Source of the DNA: Megaleporinus macrocephalus
Lineage: Eukaryota > Chordata > Actinopteri > Characiformes > Anostomidae
Direction of reading: 5' to 3'
DNA: 64,000 nt
NCBI GenBank assembly: GCA_021613375.1
Contig: CM038726.1
Span: 10,300,253 to 10,364,252 of the forward strand
The stretch's first letter is position 1. Each line of letters begins with the position of its first letter. A program made the position numbers and the translations under genes. This document shows, piece after piece, positions 13,801-23,803 of the stretch. The notes under the pieces were generated by a model. It saw only the letters and a list, made by a program, of their open reading frames with translations, did not search any database and was not told the DNA's origin.

Positions 13801-16602
13801 CGCCGCCATGTTTGGCTTACTCCGAGCTGCCCTCTACTAGAAGTGTTGCTCAGCAACCATGTAAACGGAGCTGACGCAGAGAACGTATGTGGCTGTGACG
13901 GTTATATCGCTTGAAACGCAGACATTTCCACACGTAGAGGAGAATAAATGAGTCTTAAATAAGCCTTAAGTTTATTTAATTCACCTTGCTTACACAGCGG
14001 TGAAACCTACTATACATTTATGTACTGCTGCCATCGTCAGGTGAGAGGAACAATTGCAACGTACCGACGGGCTATAAGAGTGTTTCAGCGGCTACCCTGT
14101 CGTAAATAATACATATCAAAATATCGCAAAAATGATATCACCTTTGTTAAAACATATCGAATTACTGTCCAGGCATATTTGGACCCGCCAACATTGCTGT
14201 TCAGTACGAAGCGGCTAAAACTTGCAGTGATTGCTGCACACGAAAGCAAAGCCTCACATACTAATACCACTCACAAACCGTTTTCCTGTAATATTTTTAT
14301 CCCATTTGTTTATTTGGGTTCCTACCTAAAATAAAGACAATTCTAAACGTTTCACAATGAGTTTTCTCTATATAACACCTTTCCCAAGCTCATAGCCAAA
14401 GACAAATCAGTTATTAAACATGTAGGGGGAGAAGAAAAGACATGAGATCTTAGGCATTAGCAAAAAAGCCGCCATTCAGAAAAGAAACAAAGAAAAACTT
14501 TAAGCAACGAGTCAGGAACACATGTACGTCATCTGGCCAAATTGGTTTTGGAAGCGCTTTCTGTTTTTTCTCACAAGGCAGACAAGTCATGGATATGTAA
14601 CCTCACCTTAGAGATCATAACAGCTTTCATTACCTTTGTGACCTCTAGTGATCTTTAAGCCAGAGCACTCTGGAAGCTGGAAGCGCTTACACTGGAAAAC
14701 TGCCCTGTAAGCTGGCGTACAGGGATGTTTTGTTTAGCCGGATAGCTTGTGTGGGGTTTCACATTATGCGGTTTCCATGTGAAAATGCTTGATCTAACAG
14801 AAATGATAGACTAAACACAGTTATTGAGAAGTAGATTACCATCGCAAAAACATAGGAAGGGTTTTTACCCACTGCTTTGCACAGTAGGACTAACGGGATA
14901 TGGGGTTTTGTGACTTTACACTGGTGAAGTCTTTTACTACCGCAGCCTCATCTGCTTCCAGGAGGATGTTTTGTCTGTAAAAAGTGATACAATGTCCTTA
15001 TTTCCTGTAGCCAGCTGTAGGAAGATACGGGCTGTAAGCATGTAGTAGCCTGTGTTTTCATGGTTAACTTAACGTGTAGGAGTTGGACAAAATAGAGATT
15101 TCTTTGAAAGCTCTGGCCAGTTCTTTGTGGTTTTGCTACACACTGAAGACATTTGGTTTTGAGATCGCAAGATGAATGTGAGACAATTCCATTTTGTCCT
15201 CGTTGTGTCTTGCTGCTTGCTGAAGTTCCTCACAATTAGACTAGATGCAGTTTTCTGTAAATTGGCAGTCAAACCAAGTCATGACACTACCTCCACCATG
15301 TTTCATGGATGAGCTTGTGTGTTTTGGACCATGAGTTAATCCTTTATTTCTCCACACTTTGGCCTTTCCTTATTATGTTGGTCACGGTTAACCTTGGTGT
15401 CTTCAGTCCAAAGAACCCCAGAACCTCAGTGGTTGAGGTTGCTGGTGATATCACTTACTGTGGTTTTTGTTTTTTTTTTCTTTCAGAGCCCTCACAATCA
15501 CGTCAACTGTTGTGTTTCTAGGCTGACCTGTTTGATATGTGGTTATTAGTACACCATTTACATTTTGAGCATTTAGCAGATGCTCTTATCCAGAGCGACT
15601 TACATAAGTGCTATGTGTTCAGTCAGAGTATGTATCTCTATCTAGTACAAACAGGTTTAAGTCCAAACTACTCTTAAGCTCAAACACTGCCATAAACAAG
15701 TGCCAGTGCTCATACCTAGAAAGAAGATAACAAAATATAAGACTAGACACAGAGCAATACCAAGAAAGAAATACCTACAGAGAAGAGAATAAATACAAGA
15801 CTACATACAGTATCAGTGCAATACTTAGCCAGTGTGCCTAGAAGATCAAGTGCAATTATGGTTCGTACCAATGCTTCAGTAGATTACTGCTTATAAGTGC
15901 TAATCTAGTTATTTTCTTTTTAAGGACTTTCCTTAAGTTTTGTATTGGCTGTGCTCAATGCTTGCTCTGTTCTTAGCTTCTAAATTACTTGCATTTCCCA
16001 TAAACAACTTGTGTTAGTTTATCCAGTTAAAAAAAGAAATGCAGCCTTCATATTGCTTCAGTATATAGTTTAAGCAAAACAATATGCCCCCTTCATTTGA
16101 AACCTCAAACAATTGAGAGTTTTTAAGGGATTTAAACATGTTGATTAGACCTTGATATGGTTTAGTTAAAGATCAGCCTATATATGCAATATTATCAAAT
16201 ATACACCGATCAGCCATAAGAGTGTAGTTCTACACTTACAGACTGTCGTACATCTGTTTCTGTGTATATTTTGTTATCCCCGTTTTATACTGTTCCTTAA
16301 TGGTTAGGACCCCCAAAGGACCACCACAGAGTAGGTATTATTTGTATGATGGGTCATTCGCAGCACTGCTGCTGGTGTTTTTAAAACACTGTGTCCACTC
16401 ACTGCCCACTTTATTAGACACGCCTAAATTGCAGGTCCACAGGACACAGTTGGCTGGATGTTGCTGGTTGGTGAGTGATTCTCAATCGACACTAAGGTGT
16501 TTGAACACTCCAGTAGCACTGCTGTGTTTGATCCACTCATAACAGCATAACACAAACTAACACACCAGTAGTTCAGTTGAACTACTGAAGTGTTTCTATA
16601 TG

Positions 16603-16663
<61 letters not shown>

Positions 16664-16924
16664 TTGTAATTGGATCATGTTATGGCCACAGAGACTCATC
16701 TAGCTCAACTGATGATGGGATCGACCACAGCATCACAGCAAAGAAGAAAATGTTCTGATCTGAATATTGCAATGCATTAATCTATTCGTTCATCTTTTCC
16801 ACAGGACAAGTTGTGTTTGCCTCATCACATTCTGGAAGAGCGCGGTCTGGTGAAGGTCGGCGTCACCGTTCAAGCCTTGCTGGACTTACCGTCTTCAAAA
16901 CCCACCCAGCTGTCCACCATCTAG
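3498..16924 (+). CDS. lrch2: LRCH2 3' part: four last coding exons (gene span within window)
   Basis: join(3498-3610, 7820-7957, 8936-9013, 16805-16924). LRCH proteins combine N-terminal leucine-rich repeats with a C-terminal calponin homology (CH) domain and are linked to the actin cytoskeleton and cell cortex. The exons join in frame with GT/AG borders. They read through a charged helical linker (MRRKMEHLREEMEQI), then the CH domain (ALMDGVVLCHLANHIRPRSV, MAKCRRNVENFLEACKKL, GLVKVGVTVQALLDL), then a stop at 16922-16924. The leucine-rich repeats are absent and must lie upstream of base 1. The choice of LRCH2 over LRCH1, LRCH3 or LRCH4 rests on protein resemblance and on il13ra2 lying directly downstream in the same orientation, as on human Xq23. 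Introns within the window are about 4.2, 1.0 and 7.8 kb, enlarged by transposons. Confidence 0.9.
4060..4931 (-). mobile_element. Internally deleted hAT element with BED-finger remnant and 8-bp target duplication
   Basis: The element body is 4068-4923. It is flanked on both sides by the 8-base direct repeat GCCGTAGC (4060-4067 and 4924-4931), the target duplication size of hAT transposons. The ends resemble each other as imperfect inverted repeats (TAGAGCTGGACCGATC and TAGACATGGAAGGATCG). On the minus strand, near 4610-4490, a broken BED zinc finger can be read: a C-x2-C pair in one frame, then TTNLIRHLRVHH in the next, joined only through a frameshift. No catalytic domain is left. A diverged sister copy is at 9841-10784. 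Confidence 0.85.
4932..5816. other. lrch2 intron, no feature recognised
   Basis: This is AT-rich single-copy-looking DNA without a coding frame or known repeat that I can support. Confidence 0.4.
5817..6100. repeat. High-copy nonautonomous DNA repeat, copy 1
   Basis: It begins with CACTGATCTGCCATAACATT and contains CACACCAGCACAACATCC and GTCAGTGTCACTGCA. The same modules recur at 16200-16690, 26755-27172 and 31575-31695. This family looks familiar from otophysan fish genomic sequences. Its class is not certain to me. Confidence 0.75.
6103..6680. mobile_element. hAT-like nonautonomous element, copy A
   Basis: The start TAGGGCTGGGCGATAAAACG is a typical terminal sequence of fish hAT-like repeats. 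An internal stretch at about 6320-6450 (ACTACTGAAAGAAAC, then GCTGCTGTGTTGACAAAGCG) recurs near 11120-11680, where the copy is split by a MITE. The right border was not resolved. Confidence 0.6.
6700..7816. other. lrch2 intron, no clear feature
   Basis: There are short open frames but no recognisable product. A stretch near 7070-7130 (GGGCTTTGAACTCATGATCTCCTG) loosely resembles a tRNA-type B box as in SINEs, which is too weak to call. Confidence 0.35.
7820..7957 (+). CDS. lrch2: lrch2 CH-domain exon 1
   Basis: This exon has 46 codons, phase 0 at both ends, with acceptor TTTTGCAG and donor GTGAGT. It encodes the first half of the CH domain, with PEDVGAALMDGVVLCHLANH as the core. The LxDGxxLCxLxN pattern is the hallmark of the first CH helices. 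Confidence 0.95.
8085..8170. repeat. Short LINE 3'-end-like fragment
   Basis: The stretch ACATTGAGGGAGACCCTCAT can form a small hairpin and matches a related stretch at about 61910-61945, next to the LINE fragment at 61870-63010. It is probably a 3' end of that LINE family, by inference. Confidence 0.4.
8196..8425. repeat. Minisatellite, irregular unit of about 40 bases
   Basis: The phrase GTGAAACACCCACACTAGTG, followed by AACATACACACTAGGGGGCA, is repeated about six times with indels. It runs straight into the dispersed repeat at 8426-8560. Confidence 0.9.
8426..8560. repeat. Dispersed teleost repeat, SINE-like
   Basis: It contains TTGGGGTTAGGTGCTCTGCT, CAGGGGCACTTCAGT and GGGGATCGAACCGACAACC. 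This combination is common in teleost genomes. The GATCGAACC part resembles a tRNA B box, but I do not assign a family. Confidence 0.6.
8936..9013 (+). CDS. lrch2: lrch2 CH-domain exon 2
   Basis: This exon has 26 codons, phase 0 at both ends, with acceptor TCCTACAG and donor GTGGGC. It encodes KLSMAKCRRNVENFLEACKK followed by LGVPQ. The NVxxFLxxCxxLGV pattern is the central CH helix. Confidence 0.95.
9643..9745. mobile_element. hAT terminal fragment
   Basis: The sequence TAGGGCTGCAACTAATGATT, followed by AT-rich ATTTCATAATCCATTAAC, is a well-known fish hAT end. Only one end is visible. Confidence 0.55.
9797..9842. repeat. (TA)n microsatellite
   Basis: A pure TA run borders the left edge of the hAT copy that starts at 9841, and may have replaced its terminal repeat. 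Confidence 0.95.
9841..10784 (-). mobile_element. Second copy of BED-finger hAT element
   Basis: The sequence parallels the element at 4068-4923 over its whole length, including the end CCTTCCATCTCTA (compare CCTTCCATGTCTA). In this copy the minus-strand BED start VCNICK keeps both cysteines, near 10440, but the following helix is out of frame. The left terminus is lost in TA repeats, so no target duplication can be shown. There is a short internal repetition of ACTAAAAACTGTAATCATT at 10100-10220. Confidence 0.8.
10786..10892. repeat. (TA)n microsatellite tracts
   Basis: Three TA runs are broken by short interruptions, starting at the right end of the hAT copy. Confidence 0.95.
11143..11577. 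mobile_element. Harbinger-like MITE, copy 1, nested in a hAT-like element
   Basis: The ends are GGCTCAAC and AAGTATAAATCAGCCTT (inverted). The inside closely follows the copy at 13556-13955, for example in ACTACGAGCTC, CGCCGCCATGTTTG and GTTGCTCAGCAACCATGTAAA. The flanks (11115-11142 and 11578-11680) match consecutive parts of the hAT-like element at 6103-6680, so this MITE inserted into a copy of that element. Confidence 0.7.
11578..11880. mobile_element. hAT-like element, copy B, right part
   Basis: The run from TTTTAATAATTTTAAAATC to GCTGCTGTGTTGACAAAGCG matches 6350-6440. Its left part lies before 11143, on the other side of the nested MITE. Confidence 0.55.
12588..13300 (+). mobile_element. 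hAT-like element (CAGGGG end) split by a Tc1 fragment
   Basis: It starts CAGGGGGCCAGATTGGACA. The part after the Tc1 fragment (from about 13141, CACTGTATTCAAAATATG to GATTTTGTCTGA) matches the reverse complement of 31850-32010. In the other copy these two parts are contiguous, so the middle is an insertion. Confidence 0.65.
12669..13138 (+). mobile_element. Truncated Tc1-like element (5' part only)
   Basis: It follows a TA dinucleotide and opens with CACTACCACTCAAAAGTTTA, a common Tc1 end in fish. At 13063 an ATG begins MTRKKQLSLETRQSIVVLRK, the start of a Tc1-type transposase helix-turn-helix. The reading frame ends where hAT sequence resumes, so most of the transposase is deleted. Confidence 0.75.
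13553..13958. mobile_element. Harbinger-like MITE, copy 2
   Basis: The body is 13556-13955, with inverted ends AGGCTCATTTATAC and AGACTCATTTATTC. A TAA trinucleotide flanks each side (13553-13555 and 13956-13958), as expected of PIF/Harbinger insertion. There is no transposase. Confidence 0.75.
13960..15540. other. lrch2 intron, no clear feature
   Basis: No exon is supported. Around 15060-15530 the phrases about 'ccatgtttcatggat' and 'cttggtgtcttcagtccaaagaac' look like decayed Tc1-type transposase on the minus strand, but no frame holds. Confidence 0.35.
15550..15625. repeat. High-copy teleost repeat fragment
   Basis: TTTACATTTTGAGCATTTAG followed by CAGATGCTCTTATCCAGAGC and GACTTACA is a motif found many times in teleost genomes. 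Only this end is clear. Confidence 0.65.
16200..16690. repeat. High-copy nonautonomous DNA repeat, copy 2
   Basis: It starts CACCGATCAGCCATAA and ends near TTGGATCATGTTATGG, an imperfect inverted end. It shares AAAACACTGTGTCCACTCAC and TGATCCACTCATAACAGC with copy 3. A (GT)n(AT)n tract lies inside at 16603-16658. Confidence 0.75.
16805..16924 (+). CDS. lrch2: lrch2 last coding exon
   Basis: Acceptor CACAG precedes 39 codons and a TAG stop. It starts DKLCLPHHILEERGLVKVGV and ends LSTI. The segment finishes the CH domain with the last helix (TVQALLDL). The 3' UTR follows, but I did not find a clear AATAAA nearby, so the transcript end is open. Confidence 0.93.
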   Translation, partial: DKLCLPHHILEERGLVKVGVTVQALLDLPSSKPTQLSTI

Positions 16925-17940
16925 CACTGCGGCTAGGACGAAAGCCCTAAAAGTGTGATCGGCGGAAGTTCCCTAGCATCTTGCATCCTGCCTTGACTCC
17001 CACTCACCCTTTGGAGACTCCTAGTCCGTTGATCCTCAAGAGAGCTTTGAACACTTCTCTGAGCAAAAGACCCTTTATCTGTTATTACTCCTTTTAAACT
17101 GAACGGTGCTGGTGCTGGTGCTGATGCTCATAGCAGAGCTGTCGCCTAATCTCAAAGCTTTCTGCACATTTCCACAGTAAAGCTACGTGTTGCCCATGAC
17201 CGTGGCCATTATTCAAGAAAGAAAAACAAGCAAATGCAGCAGCAGAACTGTGGATTGCCAATGCTTTTTGGAGAAACCTAATGCTTCACTGGTGAGAATC
17301 ACAAGATCATTGGAAAGCTCTCACAAAACAGCCAAGTCATACGTGGAAATACAAGTGGATATGTTGAAAACTGACTTCTGTTTGTGGCCCTAAGTGGTCC
17401 AGCTATGTAAATTCGATAGCCAGTACTGGCACTATGTTGGTGGTGAAAGGGTATCAGCGGCGATCAAGAACGTTCTCTACTTGTTCCAGTACCATACATG
17501 CTGCAGAGAGACTGATGGGACTTCTTTCTTCACTTCATTTGTTCTCTTGAGGAGAGTGCATCATGTTCCAGAGAGGTGGATAGTAACCCCATTGGGCCTT
17601 CTATTTAGCCTGGGTTCTTTTATCTTCTCTCACTCTCCTCCACTGGACCGGTGAGCCCTCTTAGGGCGAGGGCAGGAAAACATCTGACAGCTGATTGGCT
17701 GACATGGAACCGTGGGCAGAGTTTGTCACCGAACGAAGAACGCCCTTCTCCTGCATGAAGCCAATGAAGCGCTATTAATGAAACACGCCTCGACGCCTAT
17801 TCCACACCATGTGCAGCAACAGATGACTGCGTTTTAGAGAGCCGCGCATATCAGTTGGTAATGATGAACTGGAGTTGCGGCTTGTGTAGGTGATTCGTTT
17901 ACTCCCCCCGGACTCACACTGCTGAGGTCTTTACACACCA
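16925..17940 (+). other. lrch2: lrch2 3' UTR and downstream DNA
   Basis: This follows the stop codon and no further exon or known repeat is seen. How much of it is 3' UTR is not clear because no AATAAA is evident. Confidence 0.45.
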
Positions 17941-17984
17941 TGCGTGGTTTATTCTGACAATGATAAATTCAAATTTTTTAATTC

Positions 17985-18265
17985 CCCTTGGTTTGATATT
18001 GAAACCAACCAATTCCTGCTGTCTCTGCCGTTGGCTTGGCGACATCCAGGCTGTTCGACTCCAAAGAAAAACATGTATCTCATTTTTATTTTTAAACATG
18101 GTGTAAAAATCATGATGAGTGGACCAATATAAATGCTCCAGAATAGCCTGGAAAAATTCTGGTTCCATTGCCTTGCATTGAAAGTAAAAAACGTTTTGGC
18201 CTCTCCTGTAAAGTTGTCATTGTGGAGATACTTCTTTTTCTCTGGACGGTGACGAAATGGTGGTA
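17985..18265. repeat. Dispersed 130-250 base repeat, copy 1
   Basis: It shares a run of modules with 37860-38105, 41345-41480, 41640-41785 and 42465-42545: AACATGTAT, GATGAGTGGACCAATA, TTGCATTGAAAGTAA, GGCCTCTCCTGTAAAG and TTCTCTGGACGGTGA. See the findings. Confidence 0.65.
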
Positions 18266-18269
18266 GCAT

Positions 18270-20487
18270 CTCTAGCAGCTCAGCAGCTCAGACTGGGTTA
18301 TGCACATCCAAGCCATATGCTTTTTCTGGTCCACATTGGATGTCTTTGTCACTTAAAGACAAATTTCGTTTGTTTCTACTGCGGCACCAACTAAAACTAA
18401 AAGCTGCAGTGTGATAAATCATTTCTGAATATATTTTCATTTATTTCAATGCATCTGGTGTGTAATGACCTTCAAGGTGAGACATTGTACTCTACACAGA
18501 AAGTGCAGAACATACCACAATGTTCCACAATGTTCCATACCACAATGTGTTTGGTGCATGGTCCCCACAGAATAGTGTAACAAGGCGTATTTATGAAAGG
18601 ATGAGCATTTTTGTTATGTTGGGTTTTTCTGTTGTTTCGTTTGGTTTATTGGCTCGTTCAAGGTAATGACTTCAAATACTGTTTTAATTATAAATTGGTG
18701 CCATGCTGTAAAAACGACAGGCCAGGTAATATAGCCAGTAGGACGTTCCTGAAACCTCCAAGCTTTCCGTTTGCTACGTTTTCATTTCACTAGAAATGTG
18801 CCATATACTATAATATATCGTGAACCTACATTTACTCTCATTTTTCAACCTTCGGTCACTTTTTAAATGTACACTAATGTTCTTATTGGTCTTCAGGTAG
18901 CCTCACGTTTTTCAGAGATGTTAGTGCGTAAACCTATATTCACAAGCACGTGCACACACAGTAAAGCCAGAAATTTTGGTCTGAACCCAAATATCTTTCT
19001 ACCCAAGCCCGACCTGACCCACAGCAGCAGGTTCTCCAGCCGGAAACCTGACCCAAGCTGAGAATATGTCACGAGTACGCGACCGAAGACGAACTCAGGC
19101 CCAAACAAATTTCAGATTATAGCTCCGGTTAAATGACAACAGTAATTCTGTGTAAGTCTGCTTTAACTCATTTATTCAGCTTTCAGAAACATTCTCAGTC
19201 GCTTTTCAGGTTAGACCTGTTCCGAGCTGTCCTCACACTGTGCAGTGCTGATTTGTTAACTTTTCCTGTTTAATTCTTAAACTTTCTTTCTTTGCAAAGA
19301 AAATCTTACATATGAATTTCTAAACATACAAACATAGTTACTGTTTTATTTTCCATGTGTTTTATGGACCTCTTTTGGACCTCAGTGCTAAATTCTCTCA
19401 ACACAAGAGAGTGACACAGTGGGAGTGGCAGGCGGGCTGTGAGAAGGATGCACACATCAGCACTGTAACCTTTGTGTCTACAGGTACTCCAGGGGTACTC
19501 TAGTACATAAGCAGGGCCAGTATGTAAAGCCCACAGATCTGTTTACAGTGTTTTACAGCATCAAGCACCTTCAAGCATTTTTCTATAGGGATCACCAATT
19601 TAACTGTGAAATGTACGTCTTGCTAGTTAAACGAAACGTCGAGTGATACCACGTTCGCTTCAGTTGGATTCTCTTTTCTGTGATGTTTACCTGAACTGCA
19701 GGGCTCTTACCTTCATTGACTTATTTTCCTTTATATTGTGCATAACCATAATATGACCATCTATCAATGGACTCCGATTCCGTCCGACACTGTAGACATT
19801 ATGTATTATTAGACCAGTGATGTGACTGCCAACAGTTCCTGATTACTGATTGTAAAGAGATTGGAAGGAAATTATTTATGTATTTATTGTATATTTATTC
19901 TTTCACGTGGCGTTTTTGGTTCGCTGAGCGTCAGAAACGTACAAACGCTAAAGCTCAGCAACTAACATGTTCCACAACACGGCTTTTAAATCTCAAGTTT
20001 CTTTTACGTTGAACTCTGTGTGTGTAGAAGTGCGTGGTGTTTATCTGAGAGGGTGGGCCTCTTCCACACATTCATTGGGAACAGGCCAAGGTTACATACT
20101 CCCAGCGCTAGCGCAGCCTAGATCGTAGAATTAATGTATAGTTCTTTTCATCCGTGCTGGAAGTTGATTTTGAAACAACTGTTGCGTTGTCCCCTATGCC
20201 TCGAGCACAGACCGGTGACAGCCGTGTCAAATGAGGCACATAGTTCACGGCTCGTTGCAAGTGCTGGCGGGAGTGATTAATCACATGCGCGGTTGGCATC
20301 TCACTTTCAATATCAAACACAAAGATGATGAACCTGATCGGTTGCGGAATTCGTGCAGCTGCGGAGCTGATTCTACTCTACTGGCTGTCTCCTACGTGTT
20401 GACCAGGTTGTTATCTTCTGGGCTTGGGGCAGATTCCTGCCATACGATGGTCATCTGTATAAACAAGCTTAGCAGGCAGTCAACTTA

Positions 20488-20490
<3 letters not shown>
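18270..20490. other. Intergenic DNA, nothing assigned
   Basis: No gene is supported. The stretch 18960-19110 (CCCGACCTGACCCACAG and similar phrases) resembles the repetitive ACCCGACCC motif of some fish retroelements, at a level too weak to name. Confidence 0.35.

Positions 20491-20568
<78 letters not shown>
20490..20568. repeat. (TA)n microsatellite
   Basis: A TA run of about 75 bases. Confidence 0.95.
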
Positions 20569-20569
<1 letters not shown>

Positions 20570-20579
20570 CTTGTAAATA

Positions 20580-20812
20580 TATGTATGTTTCTCAGTGAGG
20601 AGCTTCTTGAACAGCTACCCGTTGTCTTCTGACTGTGGGAGGATGGACAAAAACACAGTGTATTCTTTCAGACCTGCAGGTAGAATGGAGATTGATGTTG
20701 ATGAAAGCTTTGGTGGTCTGCCAGGTGGTTATTAGAAGCCATTTGTTCTTTGTTCGGAACAGTCTTAAAGACTTCTTTCCTGTGATTTTCTCATTTCTTG
20801 CTCTAGTGGATA

Positions 20813-20815
<3 letters not shown>
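20580..20815 (-). mobile_element. Tc1-type N-terminal fragment, sister of 34885-35220
   Basis: TTTCTCAGTGAGGAGCTTC, GAACAGCTACCCGTT and GGAGGATGGACAAAAACAC match CAGTGAGAAGCTTCCTGAAC and GGAAGGATGGACAGAAACAC in the longer copy. It has no open frame and is heavily decayed. Confidence 0.45.
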
Positions 20816-20866
<51 letters not shown>

Positions 20867-20930
20867 CATACATGGAGAGGTTTTATATATATATATATAT
20901 ATATATAAAACCTCTCCATGAATATCCTCC
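20816..20930. repeat. TA repeats with a perfect 50-base palindrome
   Basis: Bases 20871-20920 read the same on both strands: arms CATGGAGAGGTTTTATATAT around an AT core. A (TA)n tract precedes it. Confidence 0.9.
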
Positions 20931-21636
20931 AGTATGTGAGTAACGTGTGCTTAGTAGCTGTTTTGACTGGAAATTGCCCAAAATGACGGGTGGTCTCTGA
21001 AGTACATGCATAGACAGTTCTGCAAAGGAACTCACACATAGCTAACGTACCAGACATTGAAGTGGGGTTGTTTTCCTGAACATAGTGTTCACATGCATCG
21101 GTTGTGCAACGTACACCTTGAAATAGGTCCAAGAAGGTGGTATGCAAGCCAGCTAGAGCTCTTTGTCTGAAAGGGTGTAAACAGTGCCGCTAAAATCGGT
21201 TCTGGAGTTCTTTAAATTAAAAACCTGGTCTTCACTGAAGGGGGCAGCCTCAGCATGTTGTGTGATTGGCTCTGGCAACCAAGCCATACAACTGTTTACA
21301 TCCATATGTGTATGTGCCCAAAACAGCAATCAGTAGTGTTCCATCAGTAGTGTTTAATTACCTGACCAGACGTGAGTTGCCAACCTCTGCTCTGCATATT
21401 GAGTTTATCGCCTCTGCACTGCAAGATGTGGCATGCATAATGACTTGTTGACATTCTTCACTTTATTCTGTGGAAAAGATTGACTAATAGCCATTTGTTA
21501 AGCACACACCCTATTCATAGCATGAAAAACAGTCGCCTATTTATTGATGACTTCCTCTGACAGGCCAAGAGCCTAAAGATATCAGCTTCAGTAGACTTCC
21601 CCTTGAGGGAACTCGGGGAGCAACCACATATATATA

Positions 21637-22962
21637 TACAGTGAGGAAAATAAGTATTTGAACACCCTGCGACTTTGCAAGTTCTCCCACTTAGAAATCA
21701 TGGAGGGGTCTGAATTGTTTTAGCTTAGGTGCATGTCCACTGTGAGAGACATAATCAAAAAAAAAATCATGTTAATATTTGGTACAGTAGCCTCTGTTTG
21801 CAATTACAGAGGTCAAGCATTTCCTGTAGTTTTTCACCAGGTTTGCACACACAGCACCATTCCTCCAAACAGATCTTCTTCAGATCAGCCAGGTTTCTGG
21901 TCTGTCGCTGAGCAACACAGAGTTTAAGATTTTCTATATGGTTTAGGTCTGGAGACTGGCTAGGCCACTCCAGAACCTTGATATGCTTCTTACGGAGCCA
22001 CTCCTTGGTTATAATGGCTGTTGGTTTTGGATCATTACCTGAGGGAAGGAGGTCGTTCCCCAAAATCTCACAAACATGGCCCCGGTCATCCTATTCTTAA
22101 TACAGTGCAGTTGTGCAGAAAAACATCGCCAAAGCATGATGCTTCCACCCCCATGTTTCACAGTAGGGATTTTGTTTTTGGGATGGTACTTATCATTCTT
22201 CCTCTTCCAAACACGGCGAGTGGAATTAAGACCAAAAAGTTCTATTTTGATCTCATCTGACCACAGAACTTTCCCCCATGACTCCTCTGGATCATCCAAA
22301 TGGTCATGGGCATGTGCCATGCATGACTTTAAAGTATGACATATTAGTGTATTACCCACAGTAACCTTGGAAACAGTGGTGCCAGCTCTCTTCAGGTCAT
22401 TTACCAGATCCTCCCGTGTAGTTCTGGGTTGATTCCTTATCTTTCTTAGGATCATTGATACGCCACGAGGTGAGATCTTGCATGGAGCCCCAGTGCGGGG
22501 GAGATTGACAGTCATGTTTAGCTTCTTCCAGTTTCTAATAATTGCTCAGACAGTTGATATTTCTTCACCAAGCTTCCCAGCAATTGCCCCGTAGCCCTTT
22601 CCAGCCTTGTGGAGCTCTACAACTTTGTATCTGGTGTCTTTGGACAGCTTTTTGGTCTTGTTAGTAGTTGGAGTCTTACTGATTGTGTGGGTTGGACAGG
22701 TGTCTTTATGCAGCTAACGACCTCAAACAGGTGCTTCTAATCTAGAATAATAAGTGGAGGTGGACTTATGAGAGGCAGACTCTTTGTGTAACACAAATAA
22801 ATTCTTAAAAAATCATACGTTGTGATTTCCGGATTTTTTTTTTAGATTGTGTCTTTCACAGTGGGCATGCACCTACGATGAAAGTTTCAGACCCCTCCAT
22901 GATTTCTAAGGGGGAGAACTTGCAAAGTCGCAGGGTGTTCAAATACTTATTTTTCCTCACTG
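21637..22962 (-). mobile_element. Tc1-like transposon with long terminal inverted repeats, transposase broken
   Basis: The element begins after TA at 21639 with CAGTGAGGAAAATAAGTATT and ends at 22962 with the inverse. The inverted repeats are well over 100 bases and reach to the CCACTGTGAGAGACA / TGTCTTTCACAGTGGGC pair. The minus strand carries a transposase in pieces: HTH start (LSKDTRYKVVELHKAGKG) near 22655-22520 with an in-frame stop, then 22515-22009 with [13 protein letters not shown] (first Asp of the DDE triad) and [10 protein letters not shown], then a frame shift, then 22063-21767 with [14 protein letters not shown] (last acidic residue). The middle Asp region is degenerate. The ends resemble the fish Passport-type Tc1 group, from memory. 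It is inactive. Confidence 0.92.
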
Positions 22963-23803
22963 TGTATACCACCCAGCTACAGACTGCCAGTTCCCCCGTG
23001 CTTTCAGTTCGGTGCTTTATTATCAGACTCAACCTTCGTCATCATTTATCACAGTGCAGTCCTGTTTTTTCTTTTCCTTAGAAGGGAGTGCACTACACAT
23101 CAGCACTTCTTTTGTAGGCATTGTGTTATCACTCCTGGGAGGGAGTGAGGGGTGACAGAGGCATTGCTAAGAATGCTTTCAAGGTTGAGCATGTGCCATG
23201 ACTTTCAGTTTTTCTACACACTGGCCGTTTCTGCAGCTGTTTGTTAGCCATGAAGAAAAAACGGAGACGCCGATTCGGTTTGACTGAAGGCCACATGCGT
23301 GGGGTGTGTGTGTGTGTGAGAGAGTGAGAGTGTGTGTGTGTGAGCGCAGATAGATGTTTTGTACAAAACAAGATCTTGATTGCATGCCTTGATCCTCTGT
23401 GATCGAATCACTCTTCCTGTACATAAACTCTGTACAAAAAGTATTTGAGCCTTTCTTTTTCAAATAAAAGACGAACTGTTTGAGAAAGGTCGTGCGAGAA
23501 AAAGAAAAGAACCTTCGAATAAAATGACCTTTTCCAGTTACCCGCTGGCCTGCGCTTCAGTTCTTGCTCCTCAATCGAGTGATTGTGTTTTTGCATTCGA
23601 TGAAAAACCTCTTCGACCATGCGTCCAGAGATCTGGCCCGATGCCGCCCAAGTGGTTTGGGTCTCCTTCCCACAGCATGCCAGCTTCTCACATGACCTCT
23701 CTCTCCAGAGTTGGATCCCAGATGTTACCCTCCAGTCAAAAAACGACTAATAAGACGTTGCTAGGGTGGCTTTGCCAGGTGTCTAAACAGCATCAGGGTT
23801 TGA
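22963..23803. other. Intergenic DNA with small GT/GA repeat
   Basis: A (GT)n/(GA)n tract lies at 23303-23345. No gene is supported. Confidence 0.4.

Noticed and set aside
23129..23463. Minus-strand frames with HTHS repeats
   Set aside because: They are translations of the GT/GA microsatellite.
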